A stretch of DNA of 64,000 bases from Oxalobacteraceae bacterium (GTDB lineage Bacteria > Pseudomonadota > Gammaproteobacteria > Burkholderiales > Burkholderiaceae_D), in contig OMID01000112.1 of assembly GCA_900299005.1 (NCBI GenBank), forward strand, positions 1 through 64,000. Reading direction: 5' to 3'. Below are positions 25,450-33,812 of the stretch, piece after piece. Position 1 is the stretch's first letter. Every line of letters begins with the position of its first letter. Under the pieces are notes generated by a model, which did not search any database, was not told the DNA's origin, and saw only the letters and a program-made list of their open reading frames with translations. A program made the translations under genes and the position numbers.

Positions 25450-26106
25450 ATGACTCACGCCATCGATGCGCATTCCGTCGCAATTTATCTCGAAGACCAT
25501 CCCGAGTTTTTTGAACAGCATCCAGACCTGATCGCCGGACTCAAGCTGACCACAGCACTCGGGGGGCGCACAGTATCGCTGCATGAGCGGCAGGTAGAGG
25601 TTTTGCGCGCCAAAGTCCGTCAGTTAGAACTGAAGCTGGGCAATCAGGGCCATGCGGCGCGCGATAACGAAGCAATCATGGAGAAATTCCATCAATGGGT
25701 ATTGCGACTGCTCTCCTCCGGCGAGGCTCGCAAGCCCGAAGCTGTGCTCACTTCTATACGAGAGTGTTTCGGTGTGCCAGCAGCGAGCCTTCGGCTCTGG
25801 AGCACCCCAGCAGAAATATCCCACCTATGGCAACAGGGCCCTGACATCGAGGCCGCCAAAGTCCTGGCCAGCCAGCAGGCCGTGCCTTACTGCGGTGCGC
25901 CCGACGGCAAGCCGGGCACACAATGGCTGGACAACGCATCAGCGATGCAATCGGTTGCTCTGGTGGCACTGAAAAAACCCGGCGCGCACGAGAGTATCGG
26001 GCTGCTGGTGCTGGGCTCGCCAGACGCCAAAAGATTCTCTCCAGATCTGGCTACCGATATTCTCGAGCGCATTGGCGAAACTACCAGCGCTGCTCTTCAA
26101 GCCTGA
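25450..26106 (+). CDS. DUF484 family protein
   Basis: A GAF-like protein of unknown function almost always encoded just before xerC in proteobacteria. I take ATG 25450 (MTHAIDAHSVAIYLEDHPEFF), giving 218 residues; the frame opens earlier but crosses the upstream terminator. The N-terminal LEDHPEFFEQHPDLIAGL block, a coiled-coil-like segment (residues 40-65) and a C-terminal GAF-like domain ending in LERIGETTSAAL are visible. xerC starts 11 bp downstream, so the two are surely cotranscribed. Confidence 0.88.
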   Translation: MTHAIDAHSVAIYLEDHPEFFEQHPDLIAGLKLTTALGGRTVSLHERQVEVLRAKVRQLELKLGNQGHAARDNEAIMEKFHQWVLRLLSSGEARKPEAVLTSIRECFGVPAASLRLWSTPAEISHLWQQGPDIEAAKVLASQQAVPYCGAPDGKPGTQWLDNASAMQSVALVALKKPGAHESIGLLVLGSPDAKRFSPDLATDILERIGETTSAALQA

Positions 26107-26117
26107 TCAGAAAAACC

Positions 26118-27122
26118 ATGCCGAGTGGCCAGGATGCGGCATTAATCGATGCTTATCTGCAGTACTTGCAGACACAGCGCAAGCTGTCGGGACACACGCT
26201 ACAGAATTATCAGCGCGACCTTGATCAATTGATCCACATGGCGCACGAGCGGTCGGCCCGGCCGCTGGCCGAACTGGCGTCGTCCGACATCCGTCGTTTT
26301 GCCGCGCAGTTCCACGCGCGTGGAATGTCCCCAGGCTCGATTGCGCGCAAGCTCTCCGCATGGCGTGGTTTTTTCGGATGGGTTGCACTCGAGCAGGGAT
26401 TAGCGGCAAATCCTGTCGACGGCGTGAAGCCACCAAAGCGCGTCAAGGCCCTGCCCAAAGCCCTCGGTGTTGACGATGCTGTAAAACTGGTCAGCACGAC
26501 GCCGACTCCCAAAGACGAAGAAGAATCTCCCGAGGAAGCATCGCAAAAGCTATGCAACCTTGCGATGTTCGAGTTGTTGTATTCGAGTGGTTTGCGCGTC
26601 TCCGAATTGACCAGCCTCGATATGCATTATGTGCAGACAAGTGAACATGAATCCGTGGCATGGATAGACTTAGAGGCAAGCGAGGTCACTGTGACGGGCA
26701 AAGGAAGCAAACGCCGCACGGTGCCGATCGGCACTGCGGCACTCAAAGCAGTGCGTGACTGGCTCTGCGTCCGGGAATATCAACTCGGGGTGTCCGAGGC
26801 GAGGGGTGCCACCGATGCGCATGCGTGTGCACTGTTCGTCACGCTGCGCGGCAGGCGGATGACCTCGAGAGCAGTTCAGCGTCGGATCAAGGAGCATGCG
26901 CGAGCGCTTGGCATCCCGGCTGACGTGCACCCGCATATGCTCAGACATTCGTTTGCTTCCCATTTGCTGCAGTCCTCGGGCGACTTGCGAGCGGTTCAGG
27001 AAATGCTTGGACACGCATCAATCGCCTCGACCCAGGTTTATACGTCGCTGGATTTCCAGCGCCTCGCACAGGTGTATGATGCAGCCCACCCAAGGGCGCG
27101 CAAGCAAAAACCGCGCGGTTGA
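26118..27122 (+). CDS. xerC: Site-specific tyrosine recombinase XerC
   Basis: With XerD it resolves chromosome dimers at dif. The 334 residues start at ATG 26118, 11 bp after the DUF484 stop. An N-terminal SAM-like core-binding domain spans 1-100, followed by the catalytic domain with R160 (SSGLRVSEL), K195 (GKGSK), H273 and R276 (HMLRH), H299 and the nucleophile Y308 (STQVYT). A 15-residue acidic insertion, PKDEEESPEEASQ near 131-143, is longer than in E. coli XerC. No dif-like site or integron is apparent beside it, so it is the housekeeping enzyme. Confidence 0.93.
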   Translation: MPSGQDAALIDAYLQYLQTQRKLSGHTLQNYQRDLDQLIHMAHERSARPLAELASSDIRRFAAQFHARGMSPGSIARKLSAWRGFFGWVALEQGLAANPVDGVKPPKRVKALPKALGVDDAVKLVSTTPTPKDEEESPEEASQKLCNLAMFELLYSSGLRVSELTSLDMHYVQTSEHESVAWIDLEASEVTVTGKGSKRRTVPIGTAALKAVRDWLCVREYQLGVSEARGATDAHACALFVTLRGRRMTSRAVQRRIKEHARALGIPADVHPHMLRHSFASHLLQSSGDLRAVQEMLGHASIASTQVYTSLDFQRLAQVYDAAHPRARKQKPRG

Positions 27123-27276
27123 GTCTGGCGTTCACCCAAGGCTTGGATCTGATTGTCAAAGGTCGCACGCACGCACACGCTGCAACCGCCCCATAGTCGA
27201 TTAAAAACGTTCGGCGTTCCGCCGACAAACCTTGCAGCGCGACAGACGACAAGCACCACTCATCAAAAAACTTAGT

Positions 27277-28326
27277 ATGTCCCTGATACCCACGACTATC
27301 CTTACCGGCTTTCTCGGCGCGGGTAAAACCACCCTGCTGAACCGGCTGCTCCATGAAAACCATGGTCATCGTATCGCTGTCATTGAGAACGAATTTGGCG
27401 AGGAAAACATTGACAACGAGATCCTTGTGCAAGAGACGCAAGAGCATATCGTTGAGATGAGTAACGGCTGTGTTTGTTGTACTGTGCGCGGAGATCTTAT
27501 CGCGGCGCTAGGTCAGCTTGCCCAGAAACGGCGAGAGGGAGCGCTTCAATTTGACCGCGTAGTGATTGAAACCACCGGTCTTGCGAACCCCGGGCCCGTT
27601 GCGCAAACTTTTTTCATGGATGACGAGGTCGCCACCAGTTACCTGCTCGATGGCGTGATTACGGTTATCGATGCCAGCAATGCGATGCATCAGCTCGATC
27701 GTTTCGAGGAGGCGCAGCGTCAGGCGGGATTCGCCGACAGGATGCTGCTCTCAAAAACCGACAGGGTGGGCGAAGACGCACTCTCGGCGCTGGAAGCGCG
27801 GCTCAGACGGATCAATCCCCGCGCACCACTGGCGCGCGCCGACTTCGGTCGCGTGCCAATTGACCACATCTTCGATATTCGTGGCTTCAACCTGAACGAT
27901 AAACTCGATATTGATCCCGGATTTCTAAAAAACGAAAATACTCATCACACATGTGACGAGCATTGCCTTCATCCGCATGACCATGGCAACGCTCACCATG
28001 CGCATGATGGCCATGATGCTCAACATACCGATGGCATATCTGCCTTTGTGTTCCGCAGCGAAAAACCCTTTGATCCAATGAAGCTGGAAGACTTCATCGG
28101 ACATCTGGTTCAGGTATACGGGCCCCGAATGTTGCGCTACAAGGGCATACTCTGGATGCAAGGTGCGTCACGCAAAGTGATCTTTCAGGGCGTGCACCAA
28201 ACCATGGGCAGCGATCTGGGCGCAACCTGGGGGGAGGGCGAGACTCGCAGCAGCAAAATCGTTTTCATCGGCCAAGCACTACCGCGCGACATCTTCCTTG
28301 AAGGTTTGCGACAGTGTCTGGTATGA
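27277..28326 (+). CDS. COG0523 (CobW/YjiA family) GTPase, probable zinc chaperone
   Basis: G3E-family GTPase thought to deliver metal, often zinc, to client proteins. It has 349 residues from ATG 27277. The P-loop GAGKTT is at 14-19, the metal-binding CVCC at 65-68, the base-binding SKTD at 159-162, and a spacer of 28 residues (223-250) contains 11 histidines plus two cysteines. A CobW C-terminal domain follows from about 255. The His-rich loop and the nearby ZnuD-like receptor favour zinc over cobalt. The gene precedes dksA, as in many Burkholderiales. Confidence 0.9.
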   Translation: MSLIPTTILTGFLGAGKTTLLNRLLHENHGHRIAVIENEFGEENIDNEILVQETQEHIVEMSNGCVCCTVRGDLIAALGQLAQKRREGALQFDRVVIETTGLANPGPVAQTFFMDDEVATSYLLDGVITVIDASNAMHQLDRFEEAQRQAGFADRMLLSKTDRVGEDALSALEARLRRINPRAPLARADFGRVPIDHIFDIRGFNLNDKLDIDPGFLKNENTHHTCDEHCLHPHDHGNAHHAHDGHDAQHTDGISAFVFRSEKPFDPMKLEDFIGHLVQVYGPRMLRYKGILWMQGASRKVIFQGVHQTMGSDLGATWGEGETRSSKIVFIGQALPRDIFLEGLRQCLV

Positions 28327-28612
28327 AAGGCGGCGAAACCACGAAAAGCGAGCCGTCACTCTCGATGATCCGCTGTTTTCTTGAGCCTGTTGATGATCTT
28401 GTAGTTAAAAATATGCAAAGTTTGTCGCCTAGACCAACAATGCGATTACAATAGCCGCCGATTTGCACTGGGCCGATGGAGGGCGGCCCTGGCGACTTGC
28501 TCAACAAGAGCATGACGCAGCAGCATTCGGCCAGAGGCGCCGAACAAAGATACCCCGACGAGACGACCAGTCAAGCCTGCGCAGCGACAAAAAGAATGAG
28601 AGGCGGACTGGA

Positions 28613-28618
28613 TACAAT
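28613..28618 (+). promoter_or_regulatory. Possible -10 element of dksA
   Basis: TACAAT lies 32 bp before the GTG proposed as the dksA start. A second TACAAT is at 28447-28452. The 323 bp between the COG0523 gene and dksA otherwise hold nothing I recognise; an open frame in phase with dksA runs through part of it but lacks features of coding sequence. Confidence 0.35.
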
Positions 28619-28649
28619 TCACCGATTCGTAGCGACGAAAGCAAGCGAC

Positions 28650-29102
28650 GTGGCAACCAACACAAAAACTTCGAAGCCCGCCATCAGCGACGGCACCCCG
28701 CTGACCGAGGAACAGATTCTTGCGATGGGTGAGCAGGATTACATGAACTCGGCGCAACTGGCGTTTTTCAAAGCACGGCTGCAGCAACTGGAGAAGGACT
28801 TGCTGCGCAATGCCGGCGAGACCACCGAGCACCTGCGCGAAACCGTGCTGGTGCCGGATCCGGCCGATCGAGCAACCATCGAGGAAGAGCACGCGCTGGA
28901 ACTGCGTACCCGCGATCGCGAGCGCAAGCTGCTCAAAAAAGTCCAGCAGTCGCTGCTCTCCATCGAATCCGGTGACTATGGCTGGTGCGAAGAGACCGGC
29001 GAGCCCATCGGCATTCCACGTCTGCTGGCACGCCCAACCGCAACGCTGTCGCTCGAAGCACAACAGCGCCGCGAACTCAAGCAAAAGCTCTACGGCGACT
29101 GA
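28650..29102 (+). CDS. dksA: RNA polymerase-binding transcription factor DksA, cysteine-poor form
   Basis: Binds the RNA polymerase secondary channel and, with ppGpp, tunes rRNA and amino-acid promoters. I choose GTG 28650, giving 150 residues that align end to end with the family; ATG 28596 would add 18 residues. The coiled-coil tip aspartates are D70 and D73 (DPADRA). The four zinc-finger cysteine positions read C113, T116, S134 and A137, so zinc binding should be lost. I recall this cysteine-poor form as usual in Burkholderiales, so it is probably the main DksA and not a stress paralogue. Confidence 0.92.
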   Translation: MATNTKTSKPAISDGTPLTEEQILAMGEQDYMNSAQLAFFKARLQQLEKDLLRNAGETTEHLRETVLVPDPADRATIEEEHALELRTRDRERKLLKKVQQSLLSIESGDYGWCEETGEPIGIPRLLARPTATLSLEAQQRRELKQKLYGD

Positions 29103-29118
29103 CCAGCGTATGCCAGCC

Positions 29119-29145
29119 GGGTCGCAGGAATTGAGCATGCGACCC
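29119..29145 (+). other. Hairpin 3' of dksA
   Basis: GGGTCGCA pairs perfectly with TGCGACCC across 11 nt, 17 bp after the dksA stop. No T tract follows, so it is more likely a 3' stabilising structure than an intrinsic terminator. A second small hairpin, CGCTGA-GCA-TCAGCG, follows near 29160. Confidence 0.45.
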
Positions 29146-29356
29146 GTACAACCCTCACCGCGCTGAGCATCAGCGGTGCCTCCCCTCCCTCCCAATTTCC
29201 CGTCCTGACCCGCCCTGTTTGAGAGCGGGCCCGAAGCTCACCTGCGGATAAATCCGGCCTGGCGCTTTTGCATGACAGAAATGCATGGTTGCAGTAGTAT
29301 CGACGCATAACCGGCATCGAACCTACAGAACCGGCATCCCTCTGCGAAGTCATTAC

Positions 29357-29728
29357 ATGCACCCTTGGAAGGAACACGCCGCACGGCATCGCACCAGCAA
29401 CGCCATTATGGCGTTGTGGATTGCGCTCTGCCTGCTGTTCGCTCAGGGATTGGGGTATGCGCATGCGATCAGTCATGGCGCGCCCAAGCCCGAGACGACC
29501 TTTCAAGGCACCTCCGTCGACAAAGTAACTCTGGTGCTCGATCACCAGAAAGCCAGCAACGCCTGTGCTGCGTTGGACGCAGCCACGCTCGGCGCCGGTC
29601 TGCCCAGCGCCTCCCCGCTTGCGTTGTTGCTGACGCTGTCACCTTCCCGAGTTGTCTGCGCTTTGCCAAGCCCATGGCAGCAGTCCTTCGTTGCACTTTT
29701 CTCCTCTCGCGCCCCACCGGTCCACTGA
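29357..29728 (+). CDS. Small membrane/exported protein, DUF2946-like
   Basis: A 123-residue protein from ATG 29357; the frame extends upstream to 29285 without a better start. One hydrophobic segment (residues 18-34) could be a signal anchor, followed by HAISHG, LDHQKASNAC and a C-terminal SSRAPPVH. Small proteins of this kind with scattered His and Cys are found before metal-related TonB receptors in betaproteobacteria, which is why I compare it to DUF2946, but the match is weak. It lies 70 bp before the TonB receptor and is probably cotranscribed with it. Confidence 0.6.
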   Translation: MHPWKEHAARHRTSNAIMALWIALCLLFAQGLGYAHAISHGAPKPETTFQGTSVDKVTLVLDHQKASNACAALDAATLGAGLPSASPLALLLTLSPSRVVCALPSPWQQSFVALFSSRAPPVH

Positions 29729-29798
29729 GACCCAGACAAGCCATCACGGCTCCGCTTCCAGCGAAGGCCGTACTCGCGTCAACCTCCGTGGAGAGATC

Positions 29799-31790
29799 AT
29801 GATCTGCCGACCGACCCGCATCGCGCTGGCGATATCCTGCGCATTTGCCAGCGCCACCTTGCCTGCTCAGGCCGAAGACAGTACCAAGACACTCGCACCC
29901 GTCATCGTGACCGCCGATCCACTGGGATCCGGCGAGAGCGCAATGATCCTTGCGCCTGCGCGCGTGCTCTCCGGCGATACGCTGCGCGACAAGCTGGGTA
30001 GCTCACTTGGCGAAACCCTGGGGCATGAGTTGGGGGTGAATGCCTCGGGTTTCAGCGCGGGCTCATCGCGCCCCACCATCCGCGGCCTAGAGGGGCCACG
30101 CGTGAAGATTCTGCAGAACGGCATGGGCAGCGGCGACCTCTCCGCGATCTCGAATGATCATGCGGTGGGAAGCCCGGTCGGCTCCGCGCGCCAGATAGAA
30201 ATATTGCGCGGCCCGGCGGCACTTCTATACGGATCGGGCGCCATCGGCGGACTCGTGAATATCGTGAACGATCGCATCCCGTCAGCGCTCGAGCCCAAGG
30301 CCACTGGCGAGACCGAGTTCAGATACAGCACAGTCGACCAAGGCAAACTCGCCAGCTTTTCGGCAGATGCATCCGCCGGCGGCATCGGCGTACATGCCGA
30401 TGGCACCGCCCTGAATGCCGGAGACTATCGCATCCCAGGCAACAGCAGCGTGCTGGGTGATGGTGATCAGGGCAGACTCAGCTTCTCGGGGAATCGCGAG
30501 CGCAGTCTGGGCTTTGGTGCCTCACTGGTCAGAGACTGGGGCTATGTGGGCGCATCGGTCTCCACGCTGGACAAGCTCTATGGCATTCGGGGCGCAGATG
30601 AAAAATCCAAAATCGATCTCAATCAGACACGGGTCGATATCGACAGCGTCGTGCGCGTCCCGCTCGAAGGCGTTGAGAAATTGCGTTTCAGGTTGGCCAA
30701 CACCGACTATCGGCACGTCGAGCTTGAGGATGGCGACAACCCTCATGTGCGCTTTGCCAACCGCAGCACGGAGGCGCGCTGGGAACTGAGTCATCAGCCC
30801 GTATCGGGCTGGCGAGGCACGCTCGGCTTGCACACCGAGTTAAAAAACACCCAAGCGACGAATCTTGAGGGCGGCAGCCCCACCGTGCCCCGTACACGCT
30901 CTGAGTCGTTTGCCAGCTTTGTGGTCGAAGAACGAGATTTCGGTGATGTGCGCGTCAATATCGGCGGTCGGCTGGAGTCGGTATCACGCAGACCGCAACT
31001 AGCACTCGACCGATCTTTTAACCTGGCCTCATGGTCGACCGGTGCACTCTGGGCTTTCACCCCTGGCTACGGGCTCGGTGCGACTTATGCATTCGCACAG
31101 CGCGCACCGACCGCAGAAGAGCTCTACTCAAATGGCGCGCATCATCCGACGGAAACCTATGATCTCGGCGACCCCAATCTGAAAAAAGAGACATCGAACA
31201 ACCTCGAACTGTCCCTGCAAAAGACAAAGGATAAGCTGCGCTGGAAAACCAATGTGTATCAGAACAAGATTCAGGATTTCATCTTTGGTGCTATCGGTGA
31301 GGTGAACCTCGATCCTGAGCGTGCACTACGCGATCGCAGTTTCCGTCAAGCGGATGCCACCCTGCGCGGTGTGGAGGCAGAGATCAGCTACAACCTGAAT
31401 GACCCTGGGTGGTTCGGTCGCCTGTTTGCCGACAGCTCGCGAGGCACGCTGGACTCGCTGGGTAATTTGCCGCTGCAACCGGCAACACGCACAGGCTTGA
31501 GCATGGGTTATCAGGATCCTTACTGGCGTTCTACCCTGTCTGTCCTGCATGCCAGCGCCCACACGCGCATTGCCAGCAGCAGCCTGTCACAAGAAACACC
31601 CAGCGATGCCTACACCAGTGTGGATGCAAGCATCTCTTACGTGCAACGTTACGCAAACGCTGACCTGACCTGGTTTCTGCTCGCCCGCAATCTGCTCAAC
31701 GAAGAAATTCGCCTCTCGACCTCGCTACTGAAAGATTATGTTCCTCAACCCGGGCGCAATTTCATGATCGGTGTGCGCACCCGATTCTGA
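29799..31790 (+). CDS. TonB-dependent outer-membrane receptor, ZnuD-like
   Basis: Energy-coupled outer-membrane transporter, probably for zinc. It has 663 residues from ATG 29799 behind GGAGAG. The signal peptide ends AQA-ED at 25-26. The plug domain has PVIVTADPL (TonB-box area), SSRPTIRGLEGPRVKILQNG and RGPAALLYGSGAIGGLVN. A 22-strand barrel follows, ending in a terminal Phe (IGVRTRF). The SNDHAVGSP stretch near residue 125 is characteristic of the ZnuD group. I do not see its long His-rich loop, so zinc rests on plug similarity and on the neighbouring COG0523 gene. Haem or another metal is possible. A Zur operator was sought upstream and not found with confidence. Confidence 0.85.
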   Translation: MICRPTRIALAISCAFASATLPAQAEDSTKTLAPVIVTADPLGSGESAMILAPARVLSGDTLRDKLGSSLGETLGHELGVNASGFSAGSSRPTIRGLEGPRVKILQNGMGSGDLSAISNDHAVGSPVGSARQIEILRGPAALLYGSGAIGGLVNIVNDRIPSALEPKATGETEFRYSTVDQGKLASFSADASAGGIGVHADGTALNAGDYRIPGNSSVLGDGDQGRLSFSGNRERSLGFGASLVRDWGYVGASVSTLDKLYGIRGADEKSKIDLNQTRVDIDSVVRVPLEGVEKLRFRLANTDYRHVELEDGDNPHVRFANRSTEARWELSHQPVSGWRGTLGLHTELKNTQATNLEGGSPTVPRTRSESFASFVVEERDFGDVRVNIGGRLESVSRRPQLALDRSFNLASWSTGALWAFTPGYGLGATYAFAQRAPTAEELYSNGAHHPTETYDLGDPNLKKETSNNLELSLQKTKDKLRWKTNVYQNKIQDFIFGAIGEVNLDPERALRDRSFRQADATLRGVEAEISYNLNDPGWFGRLFADSSRGTLDSLGNLPLQPATRTGLSMGYQDPYWRSTLSVLHASAHTRIASSSLSQETPSDAYTSVDASISYVQRYANADLTWFLLARNLLNEEIRLSTSLLKDYVPQPGRNFMIGVRTRF

Positions 31791-31980
31791 ATCGTGTTGT
31801 CAGCCATCCAAGCAGACGGCAAATTCGGCGCATCGTGGCTAGGCATCCATGTCAACGCGGCGCGACGTTGCCTCTGGTCGTCGTCACGCTTGAGCCCCCG
31901 GTGCCCGCAGTCGATGTGACTCAACTTGACTAGCCGGGGTCCAACCGCTTTAATCGGCAACGCTCATGCCGCACTGATGT

Positions 31981-31998
31981 TCATGCCATGCGGCATGA
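31981..31998. other. Perfect hairpin upstream of the STAS-like gene
   Basis: TCATGCC and GGCATGA form a 7 bp stem with an ATGC loop, about 55 bp before the GTG start of the next gene. It lacks a T tract. It could be an operator or leader structure. The rest of the 261 bp gap after the TonB receptor shows nothing else. Confidence 0.35.
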
Positions 31999-32051
31999 CG
32001 TGATACTGCCGCATTCTCGCCACTCACCCCACTGCGCCGAAACGATATTCC

Positions 32052-33206
32052 GTGAAAATCCTGGGTTTGTTCGGAAAACCAGCGATGCGCCACGTGCGCA
32101 AACCGCATGACATCCTTGAGTCTCAAACTCAAAGTACCTCCGACAAAATTGATGCGATCGAATCAGAACTGTCAGCAGAGTTCGGCCGCACGAATTGGCT
32201 TCCCGCAAAATCCGCCGATATCACCGCCAAAGACTTGCCCCATTTGTCCCAATGCCTTGATGAAGCGGCCTTGCTGTTTACCAATCAGCAAATCGATGCC
32301 GCACGCGACTTGCTGTTGCTCGCCCGGTCACACCCCCATGATGAACACGAGCGCAAGCAGGCTTGGTGGATGCTGTTCGAGCTAGCGCTCGAACAAAACC
32401 AGCCTGAATTTTTTGACAAACTCGCACTGGACTATGCGTCCACCTTTGAAACCTCGCCACCGCAATGGGCCCCAGCGCCAGAACCTCCAACACGCGCCCA
32501 CTCTGCGCGGTCGACGCTGAATTTTCGGGGCAAACTCAGCGGTAACAGCCAACCGGCGCTACAACAACTTCAGCAAGCCGGCATAAAGCAGGGGCATTTC
32601 TGTCTTGCCTTCGGTGCGATCTCGGAAATCGATCTCGCGGGCTGCGCGTTGTTGCTGAACGTGTTTTTGCATTGGCAACAGCAACGCTGCAAGGTCAGTA
32701 TCGCGGAGGGCGATGTGCTGGTGGCTGCGCTGAGCCCACTGATCCAGCGGGGGCGGCGCGACGATAATGACGCTGCGTGGCGGCTGCTGATCGAGTTGAT
32801 GCGACTGATGGACCGCCGTGAAGATCATGAATCGCTATGTGTCGATTACTGCCTTACCTATGAAGTCTCCCCGCCATCAGAGCCGCTCGCGGAAACTGGA
32901 GCAGAATCCTCACTCTCGCCCACCAGTGATGCAAACGCCTTCCTGCTACCCTGTTGCATCAGGCTTCCGGTTGACGCGCTCGTATTGCAGATACAGCGGC
33001 ATACACAGACCTCGACCGTCATCACGCTCGATGCCAGCCACTTGGCCCGCGTGGAATTGAGCGCGGCTGCACCCTGGCTGAGCGGCTTGCATCGTGCAGC
33101 TGGCGGCAAGCCGGTAGAATGTCGGAACGTTGGCTTTCTCGTCGCGCGACTCCTCAAACTCGTCGGTGGCGACAGCCCGCTGACTATCATTCACCGAAAG
33201 CCCTGA
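32052..33206 (+). CDS. STAS-domain-like protein with duplicated helical module
   Basis: A 384-residue soluble protein starting at GTG 32052. A STAS-like segment (about residues 158-235) contains the strand-turn FGAISEIDLAGCALLLN, and a second STAS-like piece is at the C-terminus (about 300-375) with VITLDASHLARVELSAA. Two helical modules are related: WWMLFELALEQNQPEFFDKL...STFETSPPQ (about 110-140) and WRLLIELMRLMDRREDHESL...LTYEVSPPS (about 247-275). Similar proteins lie beside hslVU in Burkholderiales, with unknown function. The gene ends 39 bp before hslV. Confidence 0.7.
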   Translation: MKILGLFGKPAMRHVRKPHDILESQTQSTSDKIDAIESELSAEFGRTNWLPAKSADITAKDLPHLSQCLDEAALLFTNQQIDAARDLLLLARSHPHDEHERKQAWWMLFELALEQNQPEFFDKLALDYASTFETSPPQWAPAPEPPTRAHSARSTLNFRGKLSGNSQPALQQLQQAGIKQGHFCLAFGAISEIDLAGCALLLNVFLHWQQQRCKVSIAEGDVLVAALSPLIQRGRRDDNDAAWRLLIELMRLMDRREDHESLCVDYCLTYEVSPPSEPLAETGAESSLSPTSDANAFLLPCCIRLPVDALVLQIQRHTQTSTVITLDASHLARVELSAAAPWLSGLHRAAGGKPVECRNVGFLVARLLKLVGGDSPLTIIHRKP

Positions 33207-33245
33207 GCCGCACCGTGCTGCGCAGGGCCATTTTCTCTGCACAGC

Positions 33246-33782
33246 ATGGAACAGTTTCACGGAACCACGATACTCTCAGTCCGTTGCGGCAATATCGTTG
33301 CGCTGGGTGGCGATGGGCAGGTCACACTCGGCAATGTGGTCATGAAAGGCTCGGCACGCAAAGTGCGCAAGCTTTTTCATGGCAAAGTCCTGGCTGGCTT
33401 TGCCGGCGGTACTGCCGATGCTTTTACCTTGCTAGAGCGTTTCGAATCCAAACTTGAAGCGCATCAGGGAAACTTGCTGCGTGCATCGGTCGAACTGGCC
33501 AAGGACTGGCGCACCGACCGCATGCTGCGGCGGCTGGAGGCAATGCTGCTCGTCGCTGATCGTGACGCCACCTTGGTCATCACTGGCAATGGCGATGTAC
33601 TCGAACCTGAAGATGGTATTGGCGCCATCGGTTCCGGAGGCAGCTACGCGCAGTCGGCCGCCAAGGCCCTGCAGGAAAACACCGAATTGTCACCTGCCGA
33701 GATTGTCAAAAAAGCGCTCACCATCGCCGGCGAGCTTTGTATCTACACCAATCTCTCGCTCACCATCGAGACGCTGGACTGA
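33246..33782 (+). CDS. hslV: ATP-dependent protease subunit HslV
   Basis: Peptidase ring of the HslUV (ClpQY) protease, related to the proteasome beta subunit. The 178-residue precursor has a short propeptide, MEQFHG, cut before the catalytic T7 (TTILSVR). GGDGQVTLG, the basic [16 protein letters not shown] block and [19 protein letters not shown] are conserved. hslU follows after 30 bp. Stress induction is typical of the family, but I see no clear heat-shock promoter. Confidence 0.96.
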   Translation: MEQFHGTTILSVRCGNIVALGGDGQVTLGNVVMKGSARKVRKLFHGKVLAGFAGGTADAFTLLERFESKLEAHQGNLLRASVELAKDWRTDRMLRRLEAMLLVADRDATLVITGNGDVLEPEDGIGAIGSGGSYAQSAAKALQENTELSPAEIVKKALTIAGELCIYTNLSLTIETLD

Positions 33783-33812
33783 TCCGTTCCCTCACAGGCA
33801 TCGACTCTTGCA

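Noticed and set aside
26118-27122. Integrase of a mobile element
   Set aside because: Length, catalytic residues and the DUF484 neighbour identify housekeeping XerC; no attachment sites or cargo are visible.
28476-28649. N-terminal extension of dksA
   Set aside because: A TACAAT box lies inside it and the family begins at the GTG chosen; the extension shows no similarity.
29280-29320. Possible Zur operator before the small protein and the TonB receptor
   Set aside because: Only partial dyad symmetry (GGTT...AACC) was seen and no match to a Zur consensus.
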